Positions 1 to 9,283 of a stretch of DNA of 64,000 nt are shown here, one piece after another. Under the pieces are notes generated by a model. That model searched no databases and was not told where the DNA came from. It was given only the letters and a program-made list of their open reading frames with translations. Positions within the stretch are counted from its first letter, which is position 1; each line of letters begins with the position of its first letter. Origin of the DNA: Sulfurisphaera javensis (GTDB lineage Archaea; Thermoproteota; Thermoprotei_A; Sulfolobales; Sulfolobaceae); NCBI RefSeq assembly GCF_041154675.1, contig NZ_AP031322.1, forward strand, positions 2,169,812 to 2,233,811, in the 5' to 3' direction. Position numbers and translations under genes: made by a program.

Positions 1-634
1 TTTCTGCATTAATAACTGGTGGTAAACTTAGAATTTGTCCATCAGATTGCATTATTGCTGGCATTTTTCCATTATATAAAGATATTGTACCATATTCCTT
101 TCCTTGCTCAGTCTCTTCCAGTACTTCTTTCACTATCATTTCCTTGCTAGAATTTAATGGTACAAACTTGTAATTGAGGTCAACTGTTGTATATAGAATA
201 TGCTTAGAATCAATTTTATCCAAATCGTGTAAACCTATAGCTATCTTTTTTCTTTTTCTACCAACTGTTACGTGAAGTTTTTCTTGGAATTGAATAAGTT
301 CTTTTAATAATTCATCATCTAACTTTATGTTCTCCACGATTGCCGATAAAGCATAAGGTCTACTCTTCACTTCCTTAACTTCAAACAAGTAATCAGTGTC
401 TTTAACTTGATATTTTGCTTCTCCTAATTCTCTCTTCAATAACCCTTTTATAGCTCTTATAATTCCGTAAACAAATAGTAAGTCCGGTCTATCATTATTT
501 ATCTCGATTTCAATATGGTCTTGGTCAATAGGTTTCATTTCAGACTTAAGATTAAAAAGCAAATCTTCTAACTTACTTTCATTAATTTTTAGTTCATTTA
601 AGATCCTCCATTTGTAGACATTAATAGTAGGCAT
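1..634 (-). CDS. pheT: Phenylalanyl-tRNA synthetase beta subunit (3' part outside window)
   Basis: Reading the minus strand from ATG at 634 gives about 211 codons open to the window edge. The start (MPTINVYKWRIL) and the following segment ending near NDRPDLLFVYGIIRAIKGLL match the N-terminal region of the archaeal PheRS beta chain. This chain pairs with PheS to charge tRNA-Phe in the cytoplasm. The start codon lies 14 nt inside the end of pheS, so the two are co-transcribed and probably translationally coupled. The catalytic-like core and tRNA-binding parts lie beyond the window, so completeness cannot be judged. Family assignment rests on both the sequence and the pheS neighbour. Confidence 0.93.
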   Translation of the reverse strand, partial: MPTINVYKWRILNELKINESKLEDLLFNLKSEMKPIDQDHIEIEINNDRPDLLFVYGIIRAIKGLLKRELGEAKYQVKDTDYLFEVKEVKSRPYALSAIVENIKLDDELLKELIQFQEKLHVTVGRKRKKIAIGLHDLDKIDSKHILYTTVDLNYKFVPLNSSKEMIVKEVLEETEQGKEYGTISLYNGKMPAIMQSDGQILSLPPVINAE

Positions 635-2030
635 TAATATCTACCTTTCTATTTCTTAGATATTCAACATCAGAGGCGTATAATAATCTTATATCTTTAA
701 GTCCAAACAATAACATTGCTAATCTATCTATTCCAATTCCCCACGCACCTGCAGAAGAGCTTATATTAACAGCCTCAAGTATTTCTGGTCTTAGTAATCC
801 TGCTCCAGACATTTCTACCCAACCTAATCCTTCTATTTTTCCGTATACCTCCACACTTGGTTCGGTAAATGGGAAATAAGCTGGTTTAAACTTTATTTCC
901 TTAATCCCAATTCCATTAAATATTTCCTTAAGCGTTCCTAGTAAATCTCTAAAGTTATAGCCATCTTCAATAACTAAACCATCTAACTGATGAAATTCAA
1001 TTAAGTGTGTGGCATCGATGGAATCTGGTCTGAAAACTTTACCTATAGTGAATACTTTTATTGGTGGCTTAGGTCTTGAAGCTAATACTCTTGCTGTTGT
1101 TGCTGTAGTTTGACTCCTTAACATAAGTCTCATAGCTATGTTAACATCCCAAGTGTATTTCCACCCTTTTTCATGTATTTGTCTAACTTTCTCAATTAAC
1201 TTTTCGTCAGCGATTTTACCCTTTCCAGTTATAGCAAAACTATCATGGATCTCTCTGGCAGGATGGTCTTGAGCTTGAAATAACAAGTCAAAATTATAAA
1301 ATTCCATTTCTATGTAATCTGAATAAACTTCTTTAAATCCTAATTCCTTCATTAAATCTCTTAACTTTTCAAGGAATTCTTTAAAGAAATGCTTTTTCCC
1401 TAAAGAATAAAAAGGAGGAAAAGCTTCAACATTATATTCCCTTAAAGTGTATTTTCTCCATTCACCAGAGACTAACAACTCTGAAGTTAAGAAAGTAATT
1501 GAAGGTTTGGTTTCAACAGTTTCTTTAATTAATCTGAGATATAGCTCCTTTTCTGTTTTTTTAATCAGCATTTTTCTATATAATAATTGTTGAATAATCT
1601 CTTCTTTTGCATCTTCTGGTTTTTTAAGTGCTTCTTTTTCTTCTTTTGCTTCGTAAACTTGAACAAGAGGGATTATATTATCGTCTTCTATTTTAATAAG
1701 GCCTTTTCTTTTAGCCCAACCTATAGCTATATCGAAATCTTTCCCTATTTTTTCCTTCAAATCTTTAATTTTACCTTCTTTGCCAGCTAAAGTGTTCAAG
1801 AGTTTTTCCTCTGGAAAACCTTCATTTAGTCTTCGTTTTCCTTCCTCAGTAAGCTCATATTTTATATGTTCTTTTTCTTCTAGTTCTATGTACCCTTTCT
1901 CTTTTAGTAGTCTTGAAATGCTAAATACAGTATCTAATGGAATGTTAAGTTGCTTACTGATATTTTCTGCTGATGCTTCCTTTACTTTAGCTAAATATTC
2001 TAAGATTTTAATTTCATTTTCACTTAACAT
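621..2030 (-). CDS. pheS: Phenylalanyl-tRNA synthetase alpha subunit
   Basis: A 469-residue class II aminoacyl-tRNA synthetase catalytic chain. Residues 1 to about 140 look like winged-helix repeats, typical of archaeal and eukaryotic PheRS alpha. The catalytic domain follows, with a motif-2 region around VFTIGKVFRPDSIDATH and a motif 3 near the C-terminus (GIGIDRLAMLLFGL). It activates phenylalanine and forms an (alpha-beta)2 enzyme with PheT. The ATG at 2030 directly abuts the stop of the upstream hydrolase (2031), and its 3' end overlaps pheT, so the three form a tight operon. Length is normal for the archaeal family. Confidence 0.97.
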   Translation of the reverse strand: MLSENEIKILEYLAKVKEASAENISKQLNIPLDTVFSISRLLKEKGYIELEEKEHIKYELTEEGKRRLNEGFPEEKLLNTLAGKEGKIKDLKEKIGKDFDIAIGWAKRKGLIKIEDDNIIPLVQVYEAKEEKEALKKPEDAKEEIIQQLLYRKMLIKKTEKELYLRLIKETVETKPSITFLTSELLVSGEWRKYTLREYNVEAFPPFYSLGKKHFFKEFLEKLRDLMKELGFKEVYSDYIEMEFYNFDLLFQAQDHPAREIHDSFAITGKGKIADEKLIEKVRQIHEKGWKYTWDVNIAMRLMLRSQTTATTARVLASRPKPPIKVFTIGKVFRPDSIDATHLIEFHQLDGLVIEDGYNFRDLLGTLKEIFNGIGIKEIKFKPAYFPFTEPSVEVYGKIEGLGWVEMSGAGLLRPEILEAVNISSSAGAWGIGIDRLAMLLFGLKDIRLLYASDVEYLRNRKVDINAYY

Positions 2031-2714
2031 TTATAATTCCACGCTCTGTCCTGGCTGAAGTACAAGAGCTTTATAGCCTCTTTTAGATACTTCTTTTGCG
2101 AAATCATCAGGATTAACTTTTATTAAATCCCAAGTATTATAATGGATAGGTATCGCATATTTTCTAGGTTTCAGCATCTCGACAGCTATAGCTGCCTGAT
2201 AAGGATCCATTGTAAATCTTCCACCTATAGGTAGTAGAACATAATCAGGTTTGAAGATCTCTCCGATTAGCTTCATATCTTCGAATAATCCAGTATCTCC
2301 TGCATGGTAAATTGTAACACCATCTCCGTTAACAATAACTCCAGTTGGATCACTATGCTCACTTGAATGAACAGCCTTAGTTAAAGCTAATTTTATGCCG
2401 TTAAAATCAACATAACCACCTACATTGGCTGGTATTATTCTATCCCATGAAATGTTAAATTGCGTTGCTAGATAATTCTCAAGATCATATGTAGCAAATA
2501 AGTGGGCTTTAGGATTTATTTTCATTAGTTCAACCGTATCTCCTAAATGATCATAATGATCATGAGTCACTATTATTAAGTCTAGGTTATTCTCAAAATA
2601 GTTTAACTTTACTGGAGATAAAGGATTGTCCTTTATCATTGGATCTATTACAATATGTTTTCCCGATAAGTTGAGTTCAACTGCTGCATGACCTAACCAT
2701 CTTAGCTGTGCCAT
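2031..2714 (-). CDS. Metal-dependent hydrolase, metallo-beta-lactamase fold (UPF0173-like)
   Basis: A 227-residue protein starting [14 protein letters not shown], the usual N-terminus of the UPF0173 metal-dependent hydrolases. The metal-binding motif HxHxDH is present ([10 protein letters not shown], His51, His53, Asp55, His56), with later conserved segments GDTGLF and [10 protein letters not shown]. The frame stays open upstream to 2825, but the conserved fold begins at ATG 2714, so the longer start is rejected. It is the first gene of the pheS-pheT transcript and is divergent from map, with only 53 bp between them. The substrate of this family is not established; a broad hydrolase role is all that can be said. 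Confidence 0.88.
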   Translation of the reverse strand: MAQLRWLGHAAVELNLSGKHIVIDPMIKDNPLSPVKLNYFENNLDLIIVTHDHYDHLGDTVELMKINPKAHLFATYDLENYLATQFNISWDRIIPANVGGYVDFNGIKLALTKAVHSSEHSDPTGVIVNGDGVTIYHAGDTGLFEDMKLIGEIFKPDYVLLPIGGRFTMDPYQAAIAVEMLKPRKYAIPIHYNTWDLIKVNPDDFAKEVSKRGYKALVLQPGQSVEL

Positions 2715-2767
2715 ATACAAAGATAATTTAAAGGAAAAAATTAAAGTTTCTATTCCTTTGTTAATCT

Positions 2768-3661
2768 GTGGAAGAATCTGCATTAGAACTATTAAAAAAG
2801 GCTGGAAAGATAGCAGCAAAGGCAAGGGATATTGGTGCTAAAGCAATTAAGCCAGGCGCGAAAGTATATGATATTTGCGAAGAAGTTGAAAAAATTATTG
2901 TAGAAGAAGGAGCAAAACCAGCATTTCCTTGCAATTTATCTATAAATGCAGAGGCAGCACATTATAGTCCTAAAATAGACGATGAAAAAACAATTCCAGA
3001 AGGTGCAGTTGTTAAGTTAGACGTAGGTGCCCATATTGACGGTTACATTACTGACACAGCCGTTACTGTAGTTTTAGATGATAAATATCAAAAATTAGCT
3101 GAAGCTGCTAAAGATGCTCTTCAAGCAGCAATAGCCAATATGAGACCTGGAGTAGATTTAGGAGAAATAGGCAAAAACATAGAAAAAATAATTAAAATGT
3201 ATGGGTTTAAACCTATTAAAAATTTAGGTGGTCACTTAATTAAAAGATACGAACTTCATGCTGGGGTTTTTGTTCCAAACATTTATGAAAGAGGTCTTGG
3301 AAGAGTAATAGAAGGAAATACTTATGCCATAGAGCCTTTTGCTACGACTGGGGAAGGAGAAGTTATTGAAGGAAAAGAGGTTACAATATATTCTATTAAG
3401 TCTTTAAATGCTAGAAATCTTACTGATGAAGAGAAAAAATTTCTTGATGAAATTTATCAAAGGGCTAACATGCTGCCTTTTAGTGAAAGATGGCTAAAAG
3501 ATCTTGGAGAACCAGAGTACATAAGGCAAATGTTAAAAATCCTTGTAAGAAGAGGGGCTTTGAGAGCCTATCCGATATTGATTGAAATTAGAAAAGGTCT
3601 TGTTTCGCAATTCGAGCATACAGTTTTAGTGTCTAAAGATGGAGCTGAGATAATAACATGA
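2768..3661 (+). CDS. map: Methionine aminopeptidase, type II
   Basis: A 297-residue MetAP2-type enzyme that removes the initiator methionine from new proteins. The five metal ligands expected for the family are visible: Asp85 and Asp96 in [16 protein letters not shown], His156 in [13 protein letters not shown], Glu189 in TYAIEPFAT, and Glu near residue 283 in [10 protein letters not shown]. The 60-70 residue insert typical of type II enzymes lies between the last two. The start is GTG at 2768, a short distance from the divergent hydrolase. Length matches other archaeal MetAP2 proteins. No regulatory site beyond an AT-rich divergent promoter region is apparent. Confidence 0.96.
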   Translation: MEESALELLKKAGKIAAKARDIGAKAIKPGAKVYDICEEVEKIIVEEGAKPAFPCNLSINAEAAHYSPKIDDEKTIPEGAVVKLDVGAHIDGYITDTAVTVVLDDKYQKLAEAAKDALQAAIANMRPGVDLGEIGKNIEKIIKMYGFKPIKNLGGHLIKRYELHAGVFVPNIYERGLGRVIEGNTYAIEPFATTGEGEVIEGKEVTIYSIKSLNARNLTDEEKKFLDEIYQRANMLPFSERWLKDLGEPEYIRQMLKILVRRGALRAYPILIEIRKGLVSQFEHTVLVSKDGAEIIT

Positions 3662-3734
3662 ACAGAATTAAAGTTGTCCATTAACTTTTAATAAAGTTTA
3701 ATTAGGTGGTGTGTAGTATTAATCTTTGAGAAGT

Positions 3735-4868
3735 ATGTTTGAATTATTAGCATATGCTCAAACAAGCTCAAGCCAAATTAATGCTACATATACTATAATA
3801 GGTTACTTTGTGTTTTTCCTAATTATAATATTGCTATCACTACCTGGTTTTCAGCAAAAAATGTATGTGTATTTCGTAGCTAGGGACATTGAAAGCGGAT
3901 TAGCAAAATTAGAAAACTTTAGTAAAAATGCAAAGAAAAAAACAACTGAGTTACTTAAGAAAAACGGTGCGATGAATGCTGATGAACTAACAGAAAAATT
4001 TGCTGAGTGGTTTACTATTGACCCAGTAAGTGTTGAACCTACTGATATAATCAGTAGAATGCGACTCTTAATGAGAACTAGTGAAGATAAAATAAAACAA
4101 CTAATAGCATTATCTTTACCTAACTTAGATCCAGTTACAAGAAGCAAAATAGAAGTTTCAGCTGAAATAGTTAATGCTTTAAATATGTTATATAAAGTAA
4201 TTAGGCATTATCTATTACTTGGTAAAAAACTTCAAAGTTACTTTATACTTGTTCAGTTACAATCAGTAGTCCCAATGTTAGTAAAAATGGCTGAGGCTTA
4301 TGAGAAAGCACAAGACGTATTTTTAAAGGGAATTCCTGTTGGAGATGGATTAGGAACATTAGTAGCATCTAGATTCTTAGTAAATATATCCGAGAAATGG
4401 TCTCCTAGCAGAGAAATGATAGCTGGGGAAACAGAATTTGAAGGAAGAAAATTAGTAGTGTTAAAAGCTGAGGGACCAATGGCCACTGTTGGTACGCCTG
4501 GAGAAGCTGTAGAGAATGTAGTAAATAGATTAGGAGGAAAAGTAAGTAGAATAATTACTGTTGATGCAGCAGCTAAATTAGAAGGAGAACAAACTGGAAG
4601 TATAGCCGAAGGTACTGGTGTTGCTATGGGTGATCCGGGTCCTGAAAAAATAGCTATTGAAAGAGTTGCTGTAAAATACAATATTCCTATAGACGCTATA
4701 ATAGTAAAAATGAGTATGGAAGAAGCTATTACGGAGATGCCTAAAGAAGTATATGAGGCTGCTGACAAAGTGGTAGAGATGGTAAAACAATTAATTAGAC
4801 AGAGAACCCAACCAGGAGATACTGTGATATTAATAGGTGTTGGTAACACTGCGGGTGTGGCCCAATGA
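3735..4868 (+). CDS. DUF1512-like membrane-anchored protein
   Basis: About 377 residues from ATG 3735; TTG at 3726 would add three residues. A hydrophobic segment of about 20 residues near positions 20-40 ([17 protein letters not shown]) looks like a single membrane anchor, and the rest is predicted cytoplasmic and mostly helical. The C-terminal half carries a glycine-rich stretch ([16 protein letters not shown]) and [17 protein letters not shown] at the end. It resembles the archaeal DUF1512 family; I know no assigned function. It overlaps the next small gene by 4 nt (ATGA), which implies coupled translation. A GGTGGTG stretch at 3705-3711 may act as part of the ribosome-binding region. Confidence 0.75.
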   Translation: MFELLAYAQTSSSQINATYTIIGYFVFFLIIILLSLPGFQQKMYVYFVARDIESGLAKLENFSKNAKKKTTELLKKNGAMNADELTEKFAEWFTIDPVSVEPTDIISRMRLLMRTSEDKIKQLIALSLPNLDPVTRSKIEVSAEIVNALNMLYKVIRHYLLLGKKLQSYFILVQLQSVVPMLVKMAEAYEKAQDVFLKGIPVGDGLGTLVASRFLVNISEKWSPSREMIAGETEFEGRKLVVLKAEGPMATVGTPGEAVENVVNRLGGKVSRIITVDAAAKLEGEQTGSIAEGTGVAMGDPGPEKIAIERVAVKYNIPIDAIIVKMSMEEAITEMPKEVYEAADKVVEMVKQLIRQRTQPGDTVILIGVGNTAGVAQ

Positions 4869-5059
4869 GCCAAATGAATCAAAGTCAACAACCTAAAACA
4901 ATAATAACTGTACTTAAGTGCTTAAAATGCTCATACATGGTTGAAAGGCCATTTAAAGAAGGAGACTTTGTATTAAAAATAGATGGTACTTGCCCTAATG
5001 ATGGTTCTCCATTGTATATTTGGGGAATTTATGCAAAGTCTTTAGTGGAAAAGAAATAA
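4865..5059 (+). CDS. Small zinc-ribbon-like protein
   Basis: A 64-residue protein with CLKC followed about 22 residues later by TCPNDGSP, giving three cysteines that could form part of a metal site; a fourth cysteine is not present. It begins inside the stop codon of the DUF1512-like gene (ATGA overlap), which suggests that the two proteins are made together. I do not recognise a named family. The gene ends 48 bp before the 5S rRNA gene. Its shortness, coupling and cysteine pattern support a real gene of unknown function. Confidence 0.7.
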   Translation: MSQMNQSQQPKTIITVLKCLKCSYMVERPFKEGDFVLKIDGTCPNDGSPLYIWGIYAKSLVEKK

Positions 5060-5075
5060 CGTATTATGTAAGATA

Positions 5076-5085
5076 GTTTTTTAAG
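5076..5085 (+). promoter_or_regulatory. TATA box of the 5S rRNA gene
   Basis: GTTTTTTAAG is centred about 27 bp before the first base of the 5S rRNA, the normal distance for a Sulfolobales TATA box. The purine-rich GTAAGATA just upstream could serve as the BRE. Confidence 0.55.
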
Positions 5086-5107
5086 GAAGCAATGATTACT
5101 TATTATT

Positions 5108-5230
5108 GCCCACTCGGCCATAGTGGGCGGGTAACACCCGGACTCGTCTCGAACCCGGAAGTTAAGCCGCCCACGTTAGAAGGGCCGTGGGATCCGCGAG
5201 GACCCGCAGCCCTTCTAAGCCGAGATGGGC
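5108..5230 (+). rRNA. rrf: 5S ribosomal RNA
   Basis: A 123-nt GC-rich block in AT-rich surroundings. The two ends pair (GCCCACTCGGC with GCCGAGATGGGC, one bulge), forming helix I. The internal GGGTAACACCCGGACTC and CGAACCCGGAAGTTAAGCCG segments are hallmarks of Sulfolobus 5S rRNA. It stands alone, without 16S or 23S genes in the window, as is usual in Crenarchaeota. A T-rich stretch (5231-5246) follows and may terminate transcription. End positions are accurate to one or two bases. Confidence 0.96.
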
Positions 5231-5239
5231 TTTCCTATA

Positions 5240-5250
5240 ATTTTTAATAA
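5240..5250 (+). promoter_or_regulatory. TATA box for the HD-domain gene
   Basis: ATTTTTAATAA is centred about 27 bp before ATG 5272, which suggests a leaderless transcript. The same T-rich tract may terminate the 5S rRNA transcript. Confidence 0.45.
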
Positions 5251-5271
5251 TAATACTTCTTTATAATAGAT

Positions 5272-6459
5272 ATGAAAAAGATATTTGACGAAATTCATGG
5301 TTATATAACTCTTAATGATGTTGAAACTAAGCTTGTTGATACTTCAGTTTTTCAAAGATTAAGGAGAATTAAACAAACTAGTTTAGCTTATATTGTTTAC
5401 CCTGGTGCAATGCATTCAAGATTTAGTCACTCTCTAGGAAATATTTTTTTAGCAAATAAACTTGCACAAAGACTTTATTCTGAAGGTGTTATAACACAAG
5501 AGGAAATTCAGTATTTAAGGCTCTCGGCTTTGCTTAAAGATTTGGGTCAGTTTCCTTTTAGCCATTCAATAGAGCCAATTTTTCTAAATAAAAATATAAG
5601 CAACACATATCTTAGGGATTTAATTTTAAGTAAAAATCAAGAAATAAATGAAATTTTTGATGAGTTTTCAATCTCGTTGAAGAAAATATTAGACATTTAT
5701 CATGGGAACTCCTTTATTTCAGCTATAATAGATAGTGACGTAGATGTAGATAGAATGGATTATTTAGTTAGGGATTCAATGCATACTGGTGTTCAATTAG
5801 GAAGTTTAGATTTGGATAGGCTAATAGATACAATAAATTACGGAGAAAACAAGACAATAATAATATTAGATAAAGGACTGAATTCTTTAGAGAATTTTTA
5901 CATTTCAAGGCTTCATATGTATCAATCAGTTTATTATCATAAAACTATATTAGGGTACGAGATCCAACTAAGAGATATTTTCTTTCACCTTGCAGACTAT
6001 TGTTGTCCCGGAATTTTTGATGAATCTTTCTTGAAAGAAATTATATCCTCAAATTACTTTGCATATTGGGATGATGAATGGATATATTCAAAACTATATG
6101 AGAGTCTAGTTGATTCCTCAGTACCTGAAAATTTAAAGATGAAAATAAAGAATTTTCTTGATAGAAATGGACCTAAAGTCATTTATGAAGAAATTTCTTT
6201 TCAAAATCAAGGGTCGAGGATAGAAGAGAATGTTTTAAAGTTAAATAAATATGGTATTCCAGAATCAGCTATCTATCCATTTGAAGAAGCAATTAAAATT
6301 ATAGATAAAAACAGAATCAAAGTAAGGATTAAAAATAAAGAAAAAGATCTAAGGGAGTATTCAAGTACATTGCTGAATGTAATTCCATCCACAATTTATA
6401 TTAGAAGAATTTATGTTGAAAACATGTATGCTAAAAAAGCGAGGGATATACTAAGTTGA
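5272..6459 (+). CDS. HD-domain phosphohydrolase-like protein with altered HD motif
   Basis: A 395-residue relative of the dGTPase/SAMHD1-type HD phosphohydrolases. Family landmarks are VFQRLRRIKQTSLA near residue 27, RFSHSLG with His53, then LLKDLGQFPFSHSIE, and DVDRMDYLVRDSMHTG near 158-173. In active family members the third block reads HD(I/L)GH; here it is Lys89-Asp90 and Gly-Gln93, so the histidine of the HD pair is missing. His53, Asp90 and the later aspartates remain. The protein may therefore be inactive, use fewer metals, or act as a nucleotide sensor. The start ATG fits a leaderless promoter. The stop overlaps the phosphatase gene by 4 nt, so the two are an operon with gltX downstream. 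Confidence 0.85.
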   Translation: MKKIFDEIHGYITLNDVETKLVDTSVFQRLRRIKQTSLAYIVYPGAMHSRFSHSLGNIFLANKLAQRLYSEGVITQEEIQYLRLSALLKDLGQFPFSHSIEPIFLNKNISNTYLRDLILSKNQEINEIFDEFSISLKKILDIYHGNSFISAIIDSDVDVDRMDYLVRDSMHTGVQLGSLDLDRLIDTINYGENKTIIILDKGLNSLENFYISRLHMYQSVYYHKTILGYEIQLRDIFFHLADYCCPGIFDESFLKEIISSNYFAYWDDEWIYSKLYESLVDSSVPENLKMKIKNFLDRNGPKVIYEEISFQNQGSRIEENVLKLNKYGIPESAIYPFEEAIKIIDKNRIKVRIKNKEKDLREYSSTLLNVIPSTIYIRRIYVENMYAKKARDILS

Positions 6460-7139
6460 TTAAATTAGTTTTAACAGACGTTGATGGAACACTTACAACA
6501 GACAGAGATACTTATGAGATTGATTTAGATGCAATAGAAATACTACGTTTATTAGAAAAACGTGGAGTAAAAGTAGGTTTAGTTAGTGGGAATTCTTATC
6601 CAGTACTCAGAGGTTTATATACTTACTTTAATTTTCATGGTGGGTTAGTAGCTGAGAATGGTTGTGTAGTTTATTATAATAATAATATGGTTAAAGTGTG
6701 TGAAGAAATAGACAAAAATCTAGCACTAGAATTTGAGAGAGAGTTTAAGGTCAGAAATAGTTGGCAAAATGAATTTAAGTATTGTGATTTATCTTTTACA
6801 CCTCCTCTCTTGCCAGAAAATATGATTAGTTGGGCGAAAGAACGAAATTTATATATTAAAACGAGTGGTTATGCTATACACATTTCAAGGTCATTAAGTG
6901 GTAAAGGTATAGGTGTTAGAAAGCTAATTGAATTACATGGATTAGATAAGTCAGAAGTATTAGGTATAGGAGATTCTAACACGGATATAGAATTTTTACA
7001 AGAGGTAGGTTTTAAAGTGGTAGTCGGTAATGGTGATAAAGAAGTTAAAAAAATAGCCGATTATATAACATTTAATAAGAGTGGTAAAGGAGTAGTTGAA
7101 ATAATAACTAAATTACTTAGAGGCGAAATAAATGGATGA
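6456..7139 (+). CDS. Phosphoglycolate phosphatase, HAD superfamily
   Basis: A 227-residue HAD hydrolase. Motif I is DVDGTLT (Asp8 nucleophile and Asp10), motif II is the SGN around residue 46, the conserved lysine lies in [10 protein letters not shown], and motif III/IV is [10 protein letters not shown]. The layout, with a small C2-type cap between motifs II and III, matches archaeal phosphoglycolate phosphatases of the SPP-like group, which salvage 2-phosphoglycolate. The start is TTG at 6456, overlapping the previous stop (TTGA). Its 3' end overlaps gltX by 8 nt. Substrate is inferred from the family; other small phosphosugars are possible. Confidence 0.85.
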   Translation: MIKLVLTDVDGTLTTDRDTYEIDLDAIEILRLLEKRGVKVGLVSGNSYPVLRGLYTYFNFHGGLVAENGCVVYYNNNMVKVCEEIDKNLALEFEREFKVRNSWQNEFKYCDLSFTPPLLPENMISWAKERNLYIKTSGYAIHISRSLSGKGIGVRKLIELHGLDKSEVLGIGDSNTDIEFLQEVGFKVVVGNGDKEVKKIADYITFNKSGKGVVEIITKLLRGEING

Positions 7140-8832
7140 AATAGAAGAATTAATATACAAATACACATTACAAAATGCATATAAGCATGGTGGTAAGGCA
7201 CAAGAAAAAGCAGTAGTTAGTAAAATCTTTACAGAAAGGCCAGATTTAAGAAATAAAGCAAGGGAAATCGCTGAGTTAACAAAAAAGATTGTAGAAAAAG
7301 TAAACTCAATGAGTATTGAAGAACAAGAAAAAGAGCTTAAAGATAAATATCCTGAACTATTGGAAGAGAAAAAGAAAGAAGAATCTAGTAAAAAGGCATT
7401 ACCGTCAATAAAAGTCGAAGGTAGCTTTATAACTAGATTTGCCCCTAACCCTGATGGACCTTTGCATTTAGGCAACGCTAGGGCAGCTATAATTTCTTAT
7501 GAATATACTGAGATGTACAAGGGTAGCTTTATACTTAGATTTGACGATACAGATCCGAAAGTGAAAAAACCTATTAAGGAGGCTTACGATTGGATTAGAC
7601 AAGATTTACAATGGTTAGGAATTAAATGGAATAAAGAAGTTAAGGCTTCAGAAAGGCTAGATTTCTATTACTCAGTAGCTAAGGAATTAATCAGTAAAGG
7701 ATTTGCATATGTAGATACTTGTAGTGAAGAAGAATTTAAGAAAATGAGAGATGCTGGAAAACCTTGTCCTAATAGACTGAAATCACCAGAAGATAACTTA
7801 GCCTTATTTGAAAAAATGCTTATTGGTGAATTTAAAGAAGGAGAGGCAGTAGTAAGAATTAAGACCGATTTAACATTACCTGACCCCTCTCAGAGGGATT
7901 GGGTTTTACTCAGAATAGTTGATGTAAAGAAAAATCCTCATCCAATAACTGGTGATAAGTATTGGATTTGGCCAACTTATAATTTTGCTAGTGCAGTAGA
8001 CGATCATGATTTGGGGATAACTCATATTTTCAGAGGTAAAGAGCATGAAGTTAATGCAGAAAAACAAAAATGGATCTATAATTATATGGGCTGGAAGTAT
8101 CCTTTTGTTGAAGAGTTTGGAAGACTAAAGCTTGAAGGCTTCATGATGAGCAAATCTAAGATAAGGACTGTGTTAGAGAAAGGAGTAACTATTGATGATC
8201 CTAGATTACCAACCTTAGCTGGATTAAGAAGAAGAGGAATTTTACCAGAAACTATAAAGGAAATCATAATAACTGTTGGGCTTAAGATAACAGATGCCAC
8301 AATAAGTTTCGATAATTTAGCTGCATTAAATAGAAAAAAACTTGATCCAATTGCAAAGAGGCTTATGTTTGTTCCTCAACCAAAGGAGTTCTTAATTGAT
8401 TTGCCAGAGCCTATGACAGCAAAAATACCTTATAATCCAAGTAAGCCATCAGAGTTTAGAGAAATTACTGTTAATCCTGGTGATGTTATTTATCTTGATA
8501 AGAGAGATGCTGAAGAAGGTGCAATAATAAGACTAATGGAATTATGCAATGTAAAAGTAATTGGCAATAAGCTTGAATTTCACAGTAGAGGAATTGAAGA
8601 TGCAAAAAAGATTGGAGCTAAAATAATACAATGGGTTAAGAAAAGTGAAGCTGTAAATGTCGAAGTTATTGTTCCAGATCCTAATGAGGAAAAACCTCCA
8701 GTTGTGGGTTATGGAGAGAAGGAGATTGGTAATCTTAAAGTAGATGAAATAGTGCAGTTTGTTAGATTTGGTTTTGTCAGAGTTGATAATAAGAATGAAA
8801 ATAAGATTAGTGTAATATTCTCACATGAGTAA
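7132..8832 (+). CDS. gltX: Glutamyl-tRNA synthetase
   Basis: A 566-residue class I synthetase of the archaeal/eukaryotic GluRS type. An N-terminal charged extension of about 90 residues precedes the Rossmann fold. The HIGH-type motif is [11 protein letters not shown] (residues 108-117) and the KMSKS-type motif is MMSKSK near 338-342. The C-terminal domain is beta-barrel type, as in GlnRS, rather than the helical cage of bacterial GluRS. In most archaea this enzyme also mischarges tRNA-Gln for the amidotransferase route. The ATG at 7132 lies within the end of the phosphatase gene, so it is the last gene of that operon. Confidence 0.96.
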   Translation: MDEIEELIYKYTLQNAYKHGGKAQEKAVVSKIFTERPDLRNKAREIAELTKKIVEKVNSMSIEEQEKELKDKYPELLEEKKKEESSKKALPSIKVEGSFITRFAPNPDGPLHLGNARAAIISYEYTEMYKGSFILRFDDTDPKVKKPIKEAYDWIRQDLQWLGIKWNKEVKASERLDFYYSVAKELISKGFAYVDTCSEEEFKKMRDAGKPCPNRLKSPEDNLALFEKMLIGEFKEGEAVVRIKTDLTLPDPSQRDWVLLRIVDVKKNPHPITGDKYWIWPTYNFASAVDDHDLGITHIFRGKEHEVNAEKQKWIYNYMGWKYPFVEEFGRLKLEGFMMSKSKIRTVLEKGVTIDDPRLPTLAGLRRRGILPETIKEIIITVGLKITDATISFDNLAALNRKKLDPIAKRLMFVPQPKEFLIDLPEPMTAKIPYNPSKPSEFREITVNPGDVIYLDKRDAEEGAIIRLMELCNVKVIGNKLEFHSRGIEDAKKIGAKIIQWVKKSEAVNVEVIVPDPNEEKPPVVGYGEKEIGNLKVDEIVQFVRFGFVRVDNKNENKISVIFSHE

Positions 8833-8862
8833 CTTTATTAATCTACTAAGCTATATCTTTTT

Positions 8863-8893
8863 TGCGTGACGAAATAAGAGGAGGATGAACGCA
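8863..8893 (+). promoter_or_regulatory. Candidate kink-turn/k-loop in the L7Ae mRNA leader
   Basis: TGCGT (8863-8867) can pair with ACGCA (8889-8893, reaching the A of the ATG). Inside the stem a GA (8868-8869) faces a GA (8887-8888), the tandem sheared G-A arrangement of a kink-turn. Between them lies the purine-rich ribosome-binding site (GAGGAGG, 8878-8884 region). The second (C) stem is weak or absent, so it would be a k-loop rather than a full k-turn. L7Ae binds such motifs and is reported to control its own mRNA in archaea; the match here is read from the sequence and not tested. Confidence 0.55.
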
Positions 8894-9273
8894 TGTCTAA
8901 GCCCTCATATGTAAAATTTGATGTACCAGAAGATTTAGCTAATAAAGTATTAGATGCGGTAAGAAAAGCTAAAGAGACTGGAAAAATTAAGAAAGGAACA
9001 AATGAGACTACAAAAGCAGTAGAAAGAGGTCAAGCAAAACTAGTTGTAATAGCGATGGACGTTCAACCAGAAGAGATAGTAATGCATTTACCAATACTTT
9101 GTGATGAGAAGAAAATACCATATGTTTATGTACCTTCTAAGAAAGCATTAGGAGAAGCGTGTGGATTACAAGTAGCTGCTGCCTCAGCTGCAATTATTGA
9201 TCCCGGAGAAGCAAAAGATTTAGTAGACGAGATTGTAAAAAGAGTTGAAGAGTTAAAAGGCAAATCAAGTTAA
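8893..9273 (+). CDS. rpl7ae: Ribosomal protein L7Ae (k-turn binding protein)
   Basis: A 126-residue L7Ae/L30e/Gadd45 family protein with the RNA-binding core [20 protein letters not shown] and [11 protein letters not shown]. It is a large-subunit ribosomal protein, and also the k-turn-binding core of C/D and H/ACA guide RNPs and of RNase P in archaea. The start ATG is preceded by a strong purine-rich site and by a leader of roughly 30 nt, unusual in a genome where many mRNAs appear leaderless. A TATA-like CTTTATTAATC lies near 8833-8843. The leader can form a k-turn-like hairpin that would hide the ribosome-binding site. Confidence 0.97.
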   Translation: MSKPSYVKFDVPEDLANKVLDAVRKAKETGKIKKGTNETTKAVERGQAKLVVIAMDVQPEEIVMHLPILCDEKKIPYVYVPSKKALGEACGLQVAAASAAIIDPGEAKDLVDEIVKRVEELKGKSS

Positions 9274-9283
9274 ATTTTTTACA

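Noticed and set aside
2715-2825. N-terminal extension of the metallo-hydrolase
   Set aside because: The extra 37 residues overlap the start of map on the other strand; the family begins at MAQLRWLGH.
4298-4891. Long minus-strand open frame of 197 codons opposite the DUF1512-like gene
   Set aside because: It is a mirror of a well-supported plus-strand gene, has low-complexity Ser/Thr/Ile composition and no start signals or family resemblance.
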